Numbered from the stretch's first letter, positions 1 to 9,155 are shown. The stretch is DNA of 64,000 nucleotides from an uncultured Pseudomonadota bacterium (GCA_903879335.1 CAIRLC010000041.1:30295-94294); one strand, 5' to 3'. Notes: generated from the sequence alone by a model not told the origin. Translations and numbers: made by a program.

Positions 1-178
1 TGTGTACGAGCAGACCGCTGCCGGACGCCTTTGATTCTTGCATATCGCCCGATAGGTGGCCACGACAACTGCCTCTTAACAGCGATAATGGGCTTCCGGT
101 GTACCATGAACGCCCCCCTCGGGGGTTGATCAATGTCACATTGAGCCGACTGCGCGCAGCCTTCTGGAGTTCGACCCG

Positions 179-1147
179 ATGAATCGTCCTATTCGCCTTG
201 GCGTTGTCATGGATCCGATCGATACCATCAAGCCGCAAAAAGACTCGACCCTCGCGATGCTACTCGCAGCTCAGAAACGTGGTTGGGAGCTCCATTATGC
301 GGAGTTGCAAGACCTCTATCTGCGAGATGGGGCACCCATGGGTAAGTGGGCCCCTTTACAGGTGCGCTCAGATAATGCGGATTGGTTCACCCGTGGAGAG
401 TCGGTTGCGCGTGGCCTAGGCGAACTCGACGTGATCCTGATGCGCAAGGATCCTCCGTTCGATATGGAATACATCTATTCCACCTATATCTTGGAACGCG
501 CCGAACAGGCAGGGGCGTTGGTCGTTAACCGCCCGCAAGGACTGCGGGACATGAACGAGAAGGTCTATACGGCCTGGTTTGCCGACTGTTGCGCGCCAAC
601 CCTCATCACGCGCGACATGGCAGATATGCACGCCTTCCAACGTGAGCACGGCAAGATCGTCTGTAAGCCCTTGTATGGTATGGGTGGTCGCTCCGTCTTC
701 GTGATTGATTCGGGAGATAAGAACGCGCAGGTCATCTTTGAGACGCTCACGGAATACGGAAGCCGATACGCGATCGTCCAGCGTTACCTGCCGGAAATCG
801 TCTCAGGGGGAGACGCCCGGGTCATCTTGGTGGATGGCGACCCGGTACCCTTCGCACTCGCTCGGATTCCGTCCGCCAGCGACAACCGCGGGAATTTGGC
901 CGCTGGCGCGAGCGGCGTAACCCGTCCGCTCAGTGAACGCGACCGGTGGCTGGCCGCCCAAATTGGCCCTCGTCTGCGCGAGGCCGGGATGCTCTTCGTC
1001 GGGCTCGATGTGATCGGTGATTTTGTCACTGAAATCAATGTCACTAGTCCAACTGGTATTCGAGAAATCGATAAGCAATGCGGGACAGATATCGCCGGTT
1101 TATTGATGGACGCTATCGAGCGCCGACTGGCTGCGCGGGTCGACTGA
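179..1147 (+). CDS. gshB: Glutathione synthetase
   Basis: Cytosolic ATP-grasp ligase that joins glycine to gamma-glutamylcysteine, the last step of glutathione synthesis. The 322 residues match the family length. Family blocks are visible in order: RKDPPFD at 89-95, the glycine-rich ATP loop KPLYGMGGRS at 163-172, DNRGNLAAGA at 235-244, and the metal/ATP-binding EINVTSPTG at 285-293. The ATG at 179 has a GGAG ribosome site at 166-169. It opens a plus-strand run; the next gene starts 2 nt after its stop. gshB beside tonB, algH and ruvX is a conserved gammaproteobacterial arrangement. Confidence 0.97.
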   Translation: MNRPIRLGVVMDPIDTIKPQKDSTLAMLLAAQKRGWELHYAELQDLYLRDGAPMGKWAPLQVRSDNADWFTRGESVARGLGELDVILMRKDPPFDMEYIYSTYILERAEQAGALVVNRPQGLRDMNEKVYTAWFADCCAPTLITRDMADMHAFQREHGKIVCKPLYGMGGRSVFVIDSGDKNAQVIFETLTEYGSRYAIVQRYLPEIVSGGDARVILVDGDPVPFALARIPSASDNRGNLAAGASGVTRPLSERDRWLAAQIGPRLREAGMLFVGLDVIGDFVTEINVTSPTGIREIDKQCGTDIAGLLMDAIERRLAARVD

Positions 1148-1149
1148 TC

Positions 1150-3510
1150 GTGTTTCGGATGGCGGTGGCACTCCTCGCTGCCGCAGGCATTGCGCAGGCC
1201 GCGGCACCGGTAGAATCGATGCCGGTCAACGGGCTCCGTGCGCCGGTGGACATACTCGTCGATCTCTGGGGAGTTCCCCATATCTACGCGCAAACCGAAG
1301 CGGACCTCTATTTTGCCCAGGGCTTTAACGCCGCTCGCGATCGACTCTTTCAGATCGATTTGTGGCGTCGGCGCGGCTTAGGCCAGCTTGCCGAAGTGTT
1401 CGGTAAAGCCTACTTAGATGACGACCGCGCCGCGCGACTCATGCTCTACCGGGGCGATCTCCGAGCCGAATGGGCCGCCTACGGCCCTAAGACCCAGAAA
1501 ATCGCTCAGCGTTTTGTCGACGGCATCAACGCCTATGTTTTATTCCTTGACGCGAATCCCGACAGGCTGCCGGTAGAATTTCAATTAGAGCACTACCGAC
1601 CCGCGCATTGGAACGTGGAAGATCTCATCCGGATACGCAGCCACGGGTTATCTCGGAATGTCGAAAGCGAAGTCGCCCGCGCCCAAGGGGCCTGTCGCGG
1701 GGAACTCGCCGCGGATCGGGTGCGGGCGCCGATCACGCCAAACTGGACAGTTACTATCCCGGTAGGCCTAGATCCGTGCTTGCCTAAAGACGTTTTGCGT
1801 CTTTACACCTTAGCGACGCGCGAATTTCGATTAAGTGCGCCCTGGAACGCTCAGGCACGGAATGAGTTCACGACTCCAGAATCCTTCGACGGCAGCAATA
1901 ACTGGGCAATCTCCAGCACTAAAACAACAACCGGTCGTCCTATTTTAGCCAATGACCCGCATCGGGCTTTTACTGAGCCTAGCGTTCGGTACTTGGTCGG
2001 CCTCGAAGCGCCTGGAATTCATGTCGTCGGGGCCAATGAGCCGCAAATACCGGGCGTCTCTTTAGGCCATAACGAATCGATCGCGTTTGGATACACAATC
2101 TTCCCGGCCGACCAGGAAGATTTGTACGTCTATGAACTTGATTCGACCCTAACCCGCTATAGGTATGGATCTGGCTGGGAATCCATCAAGACAATCACCG
2201 AAACCGTAGAAGTCCGCGACGCCACCCCTGAAGTGATCAATCTTGAGTTCACCCGACACGGTCCACTCATCTACGTGGACAGCCTCCACCATCGGGGCTA
2301 CGCCTTGCGAAGTGCTTGGTTTGAACCAGGCACTTCGGTGTATTTCGGTGCAGTTAGCTACCAAAAAGCGCGAACTTTGAAGGAGTTTGAACATTCAATT
2401 GCGCGTTGGCGGGCGCCTACCCTAAATCACCTGTATGCCGACGTACACGGCACCATTGCTTGGCTACCCGCGGGTCTTGTCCCTAAGCGCCCAAATCACG
2501 ATGGCCTGTTGCCGGTACCGGGTGACGGCCGCTACGAATGGGCCGGCGCTCTGTCCCACAGAGAGATGCCGCGTCGCGTTAATCCAGCCGAAGGATTTCT
2601 GACGAGTTCCAACGAACTCAACTTGCCGCCCGGTTACCCCTACAAAGAGCGCAAGCCTGGCTTCGAATGGACCCCGGGTTGGCGTCATGAAAGAATCGCC
2701 GGCGTTCTAAGCGCCACCGATAAAATCTCTATCGAAGACTCCAAAAAACTGCAGACGGATACAGTCTCATTGCCGGCGCGACGACTAATCGCCGTACTTA
2801 AGGGCCTCAAGACCGACGATGCCGACACGCGCGCGGCGCTCGCCCTACTCGAACATTGGGACGGAAATGTCACAGGCGACTCCGCGGCTGCCGCGCTATA
2901 TGAAACGTGGTACGCGCACCACCTGCGGGTGGGGGCAAAAAACTTGCTCATGCCAGCCGCGCAGGCCGCCGGCGTTGACGGCGCTCATGTGGACGCGCTG
3001 ATCAGTTTTGCCGAACAACCGGAAACGTGGATCCAAAATCGTCCACAGGAAAGGCGCGACGCCTTGCTCACCTCGACGTTAGCCGCCGCCTTTCGCGAGC
3101 TGCGGACCCGATTGGGTATGGATTCCACGCGCTGGCGTTGGGATGCGCTGCATTTCAATCTATCGGAGCACCCATTCTCTGCGATCGTCGACGAAAAAAC
3201 GAAAATGCGCCTGAATGTCGGCCCATTTCCTAAAGACGGAGATGGCTTCGCGCCAAGCCAATCAAGCTATCGATCAGCCGATTACCGCGACCTTGGCGGC
3301 CCCTCTGTACGGGTAATCATGGATGTTGGCCACTGGGACGACTCGGTGGCCGTGAATCACCCCGGCCAGTCCGGTGATCCTGACAGCCCGCATTACCGGG
3401 ATCTTGCGGATCTGTGGCGCCATGGCGAGTACTTTCCGTTGCTGTATTCTCGACATGCGATTGAGCAGGCGACCGAACGCGTCATCCACCTCACGCCCAG
3501 ATCACCGTGA
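1150..3510 (+). CDS. Penicillin acylase family protein (S45 Ntn hydrolase), exported
   Basis: Secreted or periplasmic amidase of the penicillin/acyl-homoserine-lactone acylase family, which cleaves acyl amide bonds after autocatalytic splitting of a precursor into two chains. A GTG start at 1150 (or ATG at 1159) immediately precedes a signal peptide ending near AAAGIAQAAA; the longer reading frame from 1078 overlaps gshB and is unlikely. The predicted nucleophile is the Ser of GSNNW (codon 1894-1896, about residue 249), which would become the N-terminus of the beta chain, followed by the conserved ANDPH segment. Total length of about 786 residues is normal. The substrate cannot be read from sequence; beta-lactams, N-acyl homoserine lactones or other acyl amides are all possible. 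It sits between gshB and a tonB-like gene and overlaps the latter by 4 nt. Confidence 0.9.
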   Translation: MFRMAVALLAAAGIAQAAAPVESMPVNGLRAPVDILVDLWGVPHIYAQTEADLYFAQGFNAARDRLFQIDLWRRRGLGQLAEVFGKAYLDDDRAARLMLYRGDLRAEWAAYGPKTQKIAQRFVDGINAYVLFLDANPDRLPVEFQLEHYRPAHWNVEDLIRIRSHGLSRNVESEVARAQGACRGELAADRVRAPITPNWTVTIPVGLDPCLPKDVLRLYTLATREFRLSAPWNAQARNEFTTPESFDGSNNWAISSTKTTTGRPILANDPHRAFTEPSVRYLVGLEAPGIHVVGANEPQIPGVSLGHNESIAFGYTIFPADQEDLYVYELDSTLTRYRYGSGWESIKTITETVEVRDATPEVINLEFTRHGPLIYVDSLHHRGYALRSAWFEPGTSVYFGAVSYQKARTLKEFEHSIARWRAPTLNHLYADVHGTIAWLPAGLVPKRPNHDGLLPVPGDGRYEWAGALSHREMPRRVNPAEGFLTSSNELNLPPGYPYKERKPGFEWTPGWRHERIAGVLSATDKISIEDSKKLQTDTVSLPARRLIAVLKGLKTDDADTRAALALLEHWDGNVTGDSAAAALYETWYAHHLRVGAKNLLMPAAQAAGVDGAHVDALISFAEQPETWIQNRPQERRDALLTSTLAAAFRELRTRLGMDSTRWRWDALHFNLSEHPFSAIVDEKTKMRLNVGPFPKDGDGFAPSQSSYRSADYRDLGGPSVRVIMDVGHWDDSVAVNHPGQSGDPDSPHYRDLADLWRHGEYFPLLYSRHAIEQATERVIHLTPRSP

Positions 3511-4385
3511 CATTAGCCACCCCGCCCGCGCATCCCAATGCTGCCCATGACCGTCTTGCGACGGCGATTTTTTTGGCCGTGGCACTGCATCTACTCATTT
3601 TGTTAGGCATTGGTTTTTCCGCAGCGACCAAAGGCCATGGCGAGGGGTCATCGCTTGAGGTGATTGTGGTGCACGACCCTGTGTCAGATCCTGTCCAAAA
3701 CGAACAGGCTGACTATTTAGCGGAGGTGAACCAACGTGGCGCGGGGACAGCAACGGACGTCAGGCGCGCCGAGGCTCCAGGGGGCGGCGTTCCGGCTGGA
3801 GCAGAAGGAACCGCATCGGGTGGGGGCAGTCATCAGTACGGCAACGGCGATGACGATCTCGTAGCCACGCGATCTGCCGGTAAAACGGCAAACTCCTACG
3901 CCATTGCCGCCGGAGAACGATCGCCCCTGGTGATGGAAGCTCCGCGCGCTGACGATACAGCCTTTGATACTGGCGATGCGTTGGCGTTGCGCGGTCACCC
4001 GAAAAACGAGCTCCTCGTTACCGCAAACACTCGGGCATCTAGTGTCGCGGTCTATCTTGATGCTTGGCGGCATCGAATCGAACGCATCGGCACCGCGAAC
4101 TACCCGCTTGACCTCATACGCCGCGCCCACCTCACCGGCAGTCCAGTTCTTGAGGTGAGAGTCTCCGCAGATGGCCGCCTTGTTGACGCCATCGTTAGCC
4201 GATCCTCTGGCCATCTTGCGCTAGATCAAGCTGCCCTTAATATTTTGAGACTATCCGCCCCTTTCGAGCCCTTCCCAGGACCGCTCGCCGCGCTACACGA
4301 CAGTCTACGGCTGACCTACGAATGGCAGTTCTCAAAGGGCGAGTTAACCGACTCCACCGTTCGCGCGCCGACAGATACGCAATAG
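3507..4385 (+). CDS. TonB-like energy transducer
   Basis: Inner-membrane protein of the TonB/TolA-C type, likely to couple the proton-motive force to outer-membrane receptors. It has one N-terminal membrane helix (residues about 18-40), a periplasmic linker of about 135 residues and a TonB C-terminal domain at about 180-275, with the NYP turn at 198-200 and a GHLALDQAAL helix. The linker is Gly/Ala/Asp-rich and lacks the Pro-Glu/Pro-Lys repeats of classical TonB. GTG start, overlapping the acylase stop (GTGA). P. aeruginosa carries tonB3 next to gshB and algH, so the position supports a twitching-linked TonB, but no exbB/exbD is in the window. Confidence 0.85.
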   Translation: MTLATPPAHPNAAHDRLATAIFLAVALHLLILLGIGFSAATKGHGEGSSLEVIVVHDPVSDPVQNEQADYLAEVNQRGAGTATDVRRAEAPGGGVPAGAEGTASGGGSHQYGNGDDDLVATRSAGKTANSYAIAAGERSPLVMEAPRADDTAFDTGDALALRGHPKNELLVTANTRASSVAVYLDAWRHRIERIGTANYPLDLIRRAHLTGSPVLEVRVSADGRLVDAIVSRSSGHLALDQAALNILRLSAPFEPFPGPLAALHDSLRLTYEWQFSKGELTDSTVRAPTDTQ

Positions 4386-4425
4386 TCTTCTTGTTCAGGA
4401 ACGATGGGCGGCTGATACTACGGAC

Positions 4426-4998
4426 ATGACCGGCGATTACCTCACCAACCAACTGCTTGTGGCCATGCCAGCGCTGGGCGACCCAAATTTCGCGCACACT
4501 GTAACGTTGGTATGCGAACACAATAAAGGCGGCGCGCTGGGTATCGTCATCAATCGCCCGATGGATATGGCGGTCAGCGAAGTGTTTCAACAACTCGACT
4601 TGGCGACGCAGGACCTGAAACTCGGGAAGCAACCCGTCCTCCGCGGAGGCCCTGTAGCCCCCGAACGGGGGTTTGTGCTCCATCCACCGGCAGCGGATGG
4701 CGCACCTGGCTACGATGCAACGCTAGAAGTTTCCCCAAACCTGCATGTCACCACCTCAAGGGACGTCCTCGCAGCCATCGCTCGCGGTGAAGGCCCGAGC
4801 CAAGCTTTGGTGGCGCTAGGCTACGCTGGTTGGGGCGCCGGGCAATTGGAGGAGGAAATTCGCTCCAACGCATGGCTGAACGTTCCGATGGATACATCCA
4901 TATTGTTCGAGACGCCTTACAACGAACGTTGGCGCGCAGCAGTAAAATTGCTCGGCATTGACTCTGAACGCCTCTCGAGCCAAGCGGGTCATGCCTGA
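4426..4998 (+). CDS. algH: YqgE/AlgH family protein
   Basis: Conserved cytosolic DUF179 protein of 190 residues; its biochemical role is unsettled. In Pseudomonas it is called AlgH for a link to alginate regulation. The signature N-terminus is present (LTNQLLVAMPALGDPNF, then ALGIVINRP), as is the typical LRGGPV segment. The gene overlaps ruvX by 8 nt, the usual algH-ruvX pairing. Confidence 0.93.
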   Translation: MTGDYLTNQLLVAMPALGDPNFAHTVTLVCEHNKGGALGIVINRPMDMAVSEVFQQLDLATQDLKLGKQPVLRGGPVAPERGFVLHPPAADGAPGYDATLEVSPNLHVTTSRDVLAAIARGEGPSQALVALGYAGWGAGQLEEEIRSNAWLNVPMDTSILFETPYNERWRAAVKLLGIDSERLSSQAGHA

Positions 4999-5452
4999 GC
5001 CTTCCGAACCCGCAATTATCGCGCTTGGTTTTGACTATGGCTTGAAGCGCATCGGTATTGCCGCCGGCGATACGCTGACCGGTAGCGCTCGACCAATAGG
5101 CACAATCTCGAGCCACGATGGCGCCCCAGACTGGTCGACAATCGACCGCTATGTTCGCGACTGGGGCCCGTCCGTATTTGTAGTTGGTGTCCCCTATAAT
5201 ATGGATGACTCCCCTACGGCCTTGACTGAATCCGCCATGGCATTTGGCGATGCGCTAAGTAAACGCTTCGGAAGACAGGTTGAGCCCGTCGACGAACGAT
5301 TATCCTCGCGCGAAGCGGAAGATCAGTTACGGCAGCGCCGCGCGAATGGCGAAAGATCTCGTCGCGTGGGACGAGGAGATATTGATGCCGTAGCCGCGGC
5401 CGTACTGTTAGAACAATGGTTGCGGGAACGTAACCGAATGACCAGGACTTAA
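4991..5452 (+). CDS. ruvX: RuvX/YqgF Holliday junction resolvase family protein
   Basis: RNase H-fold nuclease family implicated in pre-16S rRNA 5' processing and Holliday junction resolution. The ATG at 4991 gives 153 residues. A frame opening upstream at 4958 would extend deep into algH and is not preferred. Acidic active-site motifs are visible: GFDYGLKRIG with Asp15, VDERLSS in the middle, and DAVAAAVLLEQWL at the C-terminus. Translation is probably coupled to algH. Confidence 0.94.
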   Translation: MPEPSEPAIIALGFDYGLKRIGIAAGDTLTGSARPIGTISSHDGAPDWSTIDRYVRDWGPSVFVVGVPYNMDDSPTALTESAMAFGDALSKRFGRQVEPVDERLSSREAEDQLRQRRANGERSRRVGRGDIDAVAAAVLLEQWLRERNRMTRT

Positions 5453-5455
5453 AGC

Positions 5456-6430
5456 ATGCCGCCCTTTAGCCAATTTGATGAAGCCGGCAGAATTCGGCAC
5501 TTGATCACCTTAGACGGCCTCTCATGCGAACAAGTCCGCGAATTGCTGGATCGCGCACAAAGCTATCTCGCTCCGCGCGGCTCGGCGCCGATTCGGAGTC
5601 ACGCTCTAGAAGGTCTGACTATCGGCAATATTTTTAACGAACCGAGCACGCGAACTCGCTCGTCTTTTGAATTAGCTGGTCGTCGCTTAGGCGCAGACGT
5701 GCTCAATCTCGAAATACAGCTCTCTTCGCGCGTTAAGGGCGAAACAGTGATGGATACCATCCACACTTTAGAATCGATGGCCGTCGATGTATTCGTCATT
5801 CGCGATGCGGAACCTGGAATCACGCAGTTCGTGGCCGAACACGTCTATGATCACGTCAGTGTCTTGTCGGCTGGCGAAGCGCATATTTCGCACCCAACGC
5901 AGGGCCTTTTGGACGCGCTGACGATTCTGCAATACAAGGGCGGTTTCAGAGACTTGAACATTGCCGTAGTCGGAGATGTGAAACACTCTCGCGTCGCCCG
6001 CTCGGCATATCAGGTGTTCACGGCCTTGGGCGTGGGCGAACTTCGCATAGTCGCGCCGACCGCGCTAATGCCAGACCAAGATTCGATGCCGGACGCTAAA
6101 CGGTTCAATTCGCTCGAGGACGGCATCCGTCACTGTGACGTTGTGATGATGCTGCGTGTGCAGAAGGAGCGAATGGCGCAAGCAGCCATTCCAGATGCTC
6201 ATGAATACCACACGCAATGGGGGCTCACCACCAAGCGACTCAGCCTAGCGAGACCAGATGCAATTGTGATGCACCCCGGCCCAATGAATCGTGAAGTCGA
6301 GATTTCGTCTGACGTCGCAGATGGCGCCCAATCGGTGATTCGCGATCAAGTCACGAACGGCGTCGCCGTGCGCATGGCCGTCCTCGACGCTGTTATTTCA
6401 AACCGTAGACTTCGTGGAGATAGGCGATGA
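5456..6430 (+). CDS. pyrB: Aspartate carbamoyltransferase catalytic chain
   Basis: Catalyses carbamoyl phosphate plus aspartate to N-carbamoylaspartate, the committed step of pyrimidine synthesis. At 324 residues it has the carbamoyl-phosphate loop STRTRSSFE (64-72), the catalytic Lys in VKGET (about 94) and HPTQGLLDAL (146 onward). An AGGA ribosome site lies just ahead of the ATG at 5456. No pyrI regulatory chain follows, and neither pyrR nor the inactive pyrC-like partner seen beside pyrB in Pseudomonas is present. It overlaps the next gene as ATGA. Confidence 0.97.
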   Translation: MPPFSQFDEAGRIRHLITLDGLSCEQVRELLDRAQSYLAPRGSAPIRSHALEGLTIGNIFNEPSTRTRSSFELAGRRLGADVLNLEIQLSSRVKGETVMDTIHTLESMAVDVFVIRDAEPGITQFVAEHVYDHVSVLSAGEAHISHPTQGLLDALTILQYKGGFRDLNIAVVGDVKHSRVARSAYQVFTALGVGELRIVAPTALMPDQDSMPDAKRFNSLEDGIRHCDVVMMLRVQKERMAQAAIPDAHEYHTQWGLTTKRLSLARPDAIVMHPGPMNREVEISSDVADGAQSVIRDQVTNGVAVRMAVLDAVISNRRLRGDRR

Positions 6431-7317
6431 GCGCGAATAATCCGGCCCATCGCGGCAGTATCCTGATTGAAGACGCTCGCGTTGTTGATCATGTCGCCTG
6501 GGAGGGGGACCAGCATGTGCTGACACTCCACGCCCCGAGAATAGCCGCGCGGGCGAAGGCCGGAGCGTTTGTGCACCTCACCTGTGACCCGAACCTGCCA
6601 ATGCGTCGCCCTCTCTCGCTGCAGAGTGTCGATGCGGAGGCAGGCACGATAGAGATACTTTACAAAATCGTGGGAGAGGGAACTCGAAGACTCGCTCTCA
6701 CCCACACAGGAGATCACCTTTCCTGCATGGGACCGATCGGTAACGGTTTCACTCCCGATGCGAGCAGGCCACGAGCCTTACTCATTGGGGGCGGTGTCGG
6801 TTTGCCGCCCATGGTTTTCTTAGCCGAAACCCTTGCGCAGCAGGGCGGCTATGCGCCACTGGCGCTCTTAGGCTCCGAAATTCCGTTCCCATTTCCGACC
6901 GCTGTCTCAAAAATTCCTGAAACGGGTATACCGCAGGACGTTTCCGCTTCGCACGAGCGGCTTGAGGCTATGGGTATTGCGAGTCGGTTGACGAGCGGCG
7001 CGGGAATCGAGGGCTGCTACAAAGGCTATGTCACGGATCTTGCTAGCACCTGGCTTGCCTCTCTGGACGAAGCGACACGCCAGTCGGTCGCGATCTACGC
7101 CTGCGGTCCAACGCCGATGCTGAAGGCAGTCGCGCGAGTTGCACGTCGATTTGCAGTGCCCGCACAGGTATCTCTCGAGGAATATATGGCCTGTGCCGTT
7201 GGAGGCTGCGCCGGATGCGCCGTTCCCGTTACCAACAAGGAAGGTACGTACATGAAACGTGTCTGTGTCGATGGGCCGGTTTTCGACGCCTACCAAGTCT
7301 TCCCAGAGTCCAACTGA
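6427..7317 (+). CDS. pyrK: PyrK-like dihydroorotate dehydrogenase electron-transfer subunit
   Basis: Ferredoxin-reductase-like flavoprotein with an FAD domain, an NAD(P) domain and a [2Fe-2S] cluster, of the type that passes electrons from class 1B dihydroorotate dehydrogenase to NAD+. Residues: FAD motif RPLS at 61-64, nucleotide loop GGGVGLPP at 121-128, CGPTPM at 226-231, and cluster cysteines Cys256, Cys261, Cys264 and Cys280 (ACAVGGCAGC...C). Overlap with pyrB argues for a pyrimidine role. No pyrD of any class is in the window, so its partner is unknown. A generic oxidoreductase reductase subunit is the alternative. Confidence 0.85.
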   Translation: MSANNPAHRGSILIEDARVVDHVAWEGDQHVLTLHAPRIAARAKAGAFVHLTCDPNLPMRRPLSLQSVDAEAGTIEILYKIVGEGTRRLALTHTGDHLSCMGPIGNGFTPDASRPRALLIGGGVGLPPMVFLAETLAQQGGYAPLALLGSEIPFPFPTAVSKIPETGIPQDVSASHERLEAMGIASRLTSGAGIEGCYKGYVTDLASTWLASLDEATRQSVAIYACGPTPMLKAVARVARRFAVPAQVSLEEYMACAVGGCAGCAVPVTNKEGTYMKRVCVDGPVFDAYQVFPESN

Positions 7318-7327
7318 GCACCTCCGA

Positions 7328-8020
7328 ATGAAAATACAGCTGACCCCCTTAGAGGCTCGCATTCTTGGGGCGCTCATTGAGAAAGAAATCACGACGCCGG
7401 ATCAATATCCGCTGTCATTGAATGCGTTGGTCAATGCCTGCAATCAAAAGACGAATCGTGACCCTGTGCTTAGTTTGGACGAGTCGCAAGTTCAACAAGC
7501 CCTCGACGGCCTATCCAAGCGCCATTTGATCTTGGAACGCAGCGGATTTGGCAGTCGCGTCGTGAAATACCGTCATCGACTGTGCAACGGCGAGCACAAC
7601 CCGATTCTAATGACCGCGCAGGAGGTTGCCGTCATCACCGAGTTGATGTTGCGCGGCCCCCAGACACCCGGCGAGCTGCGCTCGCGAGCGCAGCGCTTGG
7701 CCTCGTTTGAGGACCTCGGCGACATCGAAACGACACTGGAAATGCTCGCGGCCCGTGAAGATGGTCCGTTCGTCGTACGCTTACCGAAAATGCCGGGTGC
7801 TCGCGAAGCGCGTTTCTGCCAGCTACTCACGGGCGAGCCTGACCTCGCTGCGATCTCTCCGTCCGCGTCTCACCCGTCCCATATGGGCACGGAGGTGGAA
7901 CGACTCGAGCATGATCTCTCTCTAATCGCCCGAATTGAAGCTCTTGAGTCCCAAGTCATCGCGCTCACGAACCGCCTCAATCAACTCTCGAACGTCGACT
8001 CACCCAACGTCGGAGACTGA
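7328..8020 (+). CDS. YceH family protein (DUF480)
   Basis: Conserved protein of 230 residues made of two winged-helix domains, function unknown. The N-terminal LTPLEARILGALIEKE block and the following DQYPLSLNALVNACNQK segment are diagnostic. The ATG at 7328 starts the conserved domain directly; the frame opens earlier inside pyrK but those residues are not family-like. The last 30 residues are coiled-coil-like (IEALESQVIALTNRLNQL). It is the last gene of the leading plus-strand run and converges on the pil ATPases. Confidence 0.92.
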   Translation: MKIQLTPLEARILGALIEKEITTPDQYPLSLNALVNACNQKTNRDPVLSLDESQVQQALDGLSKRHLILERSGFGSRVVKYRHRLCNGEHNPILMTAQEVAVITELMLRGPQTPGELRSRAQRLASFEDLGDIETTLEMLAAREDGPFVVRLPKMPGAREARFCQLLTGEPDLAAISPSASHPSHMGTEVERLEHDLSLIARIEALESQVIALTNRLNQLSNVDSPNVGD

Positions 8021-8027
8021 GCGCCTG

Positions 8028-9155
8028 TCAACTGAAGCCAATCGTTGCCTCAAGATTGGCTCGAGAATCAGCACTATTCAGCGCATCCTCCAGGGTAATT
8101 CGACCCGCACGCACCAGATCGGTCAATGCGGCGTCGAATCCTTGCATTCCTCGCTCAGTCGACGATGACAGCGCCTCTTTGACTGCAACCGTGTCGCCCT
8201 TGCGAATAAGATCCTGCATATGGGGCGTATTGACTAAGACTTCCATCGCGGCATGACGCCGGTCCGGGCCACGAACCAATCGCTGCGCAAAAATCGCTTT
8301 GAGATATTGCGACAGATCGAGCAGCACCTGCGGGTGCTCATCGCGCGGGAAGAAATTGACGATCCGATCGAGCGCCTCGGCAGCGTTATTCGCATGCAAG
8401 CTGGCGATGCATAGATGCCCAGTGCCTGAGAGCGTAATCGCGGCGCGCATCGCCTCTCGATCGCGAATTTCGCCAATCAGAATTACGTCAGGGGCGGCCC
8501 GCATCGCACTTCGCAATGCTCTATGCAGCGACTTCGTGTCTAAACCGACTTCGCGCTGATTAATAATTGAGCGCTTGTTTGCATGCAAAAATTCAATCGG
8601 ATCTTCGATGGTCAGAATATGATCAGAAACGGTCTCATTGCGATGGTTGATCATCGCGGCGAGAGTCGTCGATTTCCCGGAACCCGTAGCACCGACCATC
8701 AGTATCAGCCCGCGGCGCGCAAGCGATAATTCGCGCACGACATCCGGTAGACCTAAGTCTTCAATTTTGGGCATATCGGCCGTCACATACCGCAGGACGA
8801 TTGCCGGATAGCCACGCTGATGAAAAACCGCGACGCGAAAGCGACCAAGGCCAGGCTCTGAAATCGCAAAATCGATTTCCAACTCTTCTTCGAAATACTG
8901 GATTTGTTCCGGCGTCATCAATCCATACGCAGTTTCCCGAACAAGATCCGGTGTAATGACCTGCTTATTGACCGGATAGATTTGGCCATCGATTTTTATT
9001 TTTACCGGCGCATATGACGTAAAGAACAGATCAGATGCGTGTTTTTCGACCATCAGGCGAAAAAGAGGCTTGGTATTTAATCTTAACGGGCCAGTTTCGA
9101 TCGCGAGGTCGGCAGATTCGGGCGCGGCTTGCGCCGACGGTTTATTGGGACTCAT
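8028..9155 (-). CDS. PilT/PilU family ATPase, third paralogue (PilU-like)
   Basis: Hexameric secretion/retraction ATPase family acting at the cytoplasmic base of type IV pili. About 375 residues contain Walker A (GATGSGKSTT), the Walker B strand DVILIGEIRD and the His box TGHLCIASLHANN. It resembles the adjacent PilU more than PilT: it shares VRHAxNx-type HANNA and the FFPRDEHPQ segment, and has HMQDLIRKGD where PilT has AIRNLIREG. The ATG at 9155 has GAGG 7 nt upstream; a TTG at 9161 is possible. It overlaps the upstream pilU gene by 14 nt, so the three ATPases form one transcription unit. A third copy beside pilT and pilU is unusual. Confidence 0.88.
   Translation of the reverse strand: MSPNKPSAQAAPESADLAIETGPLRLNTKPLFRLMVEKHASDLFFTSYAPVKIKIDGQIYPVNKQVITPDLVRETAYGLMTPEQIQYFEEELEIDFAISEPGLGRFRVAVFHQRGYPAIVLRYVTADMPKIEDLGLPDVVRELSLARRGLILMVGATGSGKSTTLAAMINHRNETVSDHILTIEDPIEFLHANKRSIINQREVGLDTKSLHRALRSAMRAAPDVILIGEIRDREAMRAAITLSGTGHLCIASLHANNAAEALDRIVNFFPRDEHPQVLLDLSQYLKAIFAQRLVRGPDRRHAAMEVLVNTPHMQDLIRKGDTVAVKEALSSSTERGMQGFDAALTDLVRAGRITLEDALNSADSRANLEATIGFS

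Noticed and set aside
1-178. Short GC hairpin (CCCCC-TC-GGGGG, 114-125) as a terminator of an upstream gene
   Set aside because: The loop would be too small and no T-run follows. The segment is treated as the gshB upstream region, with only a weak GATAAT at 84-89.
784-1293. 169-codon minus-strand frame over gshB and the acylase start
   Set aside because: Antisense shadow of the ATP-grasp domain of GshB; no motif.
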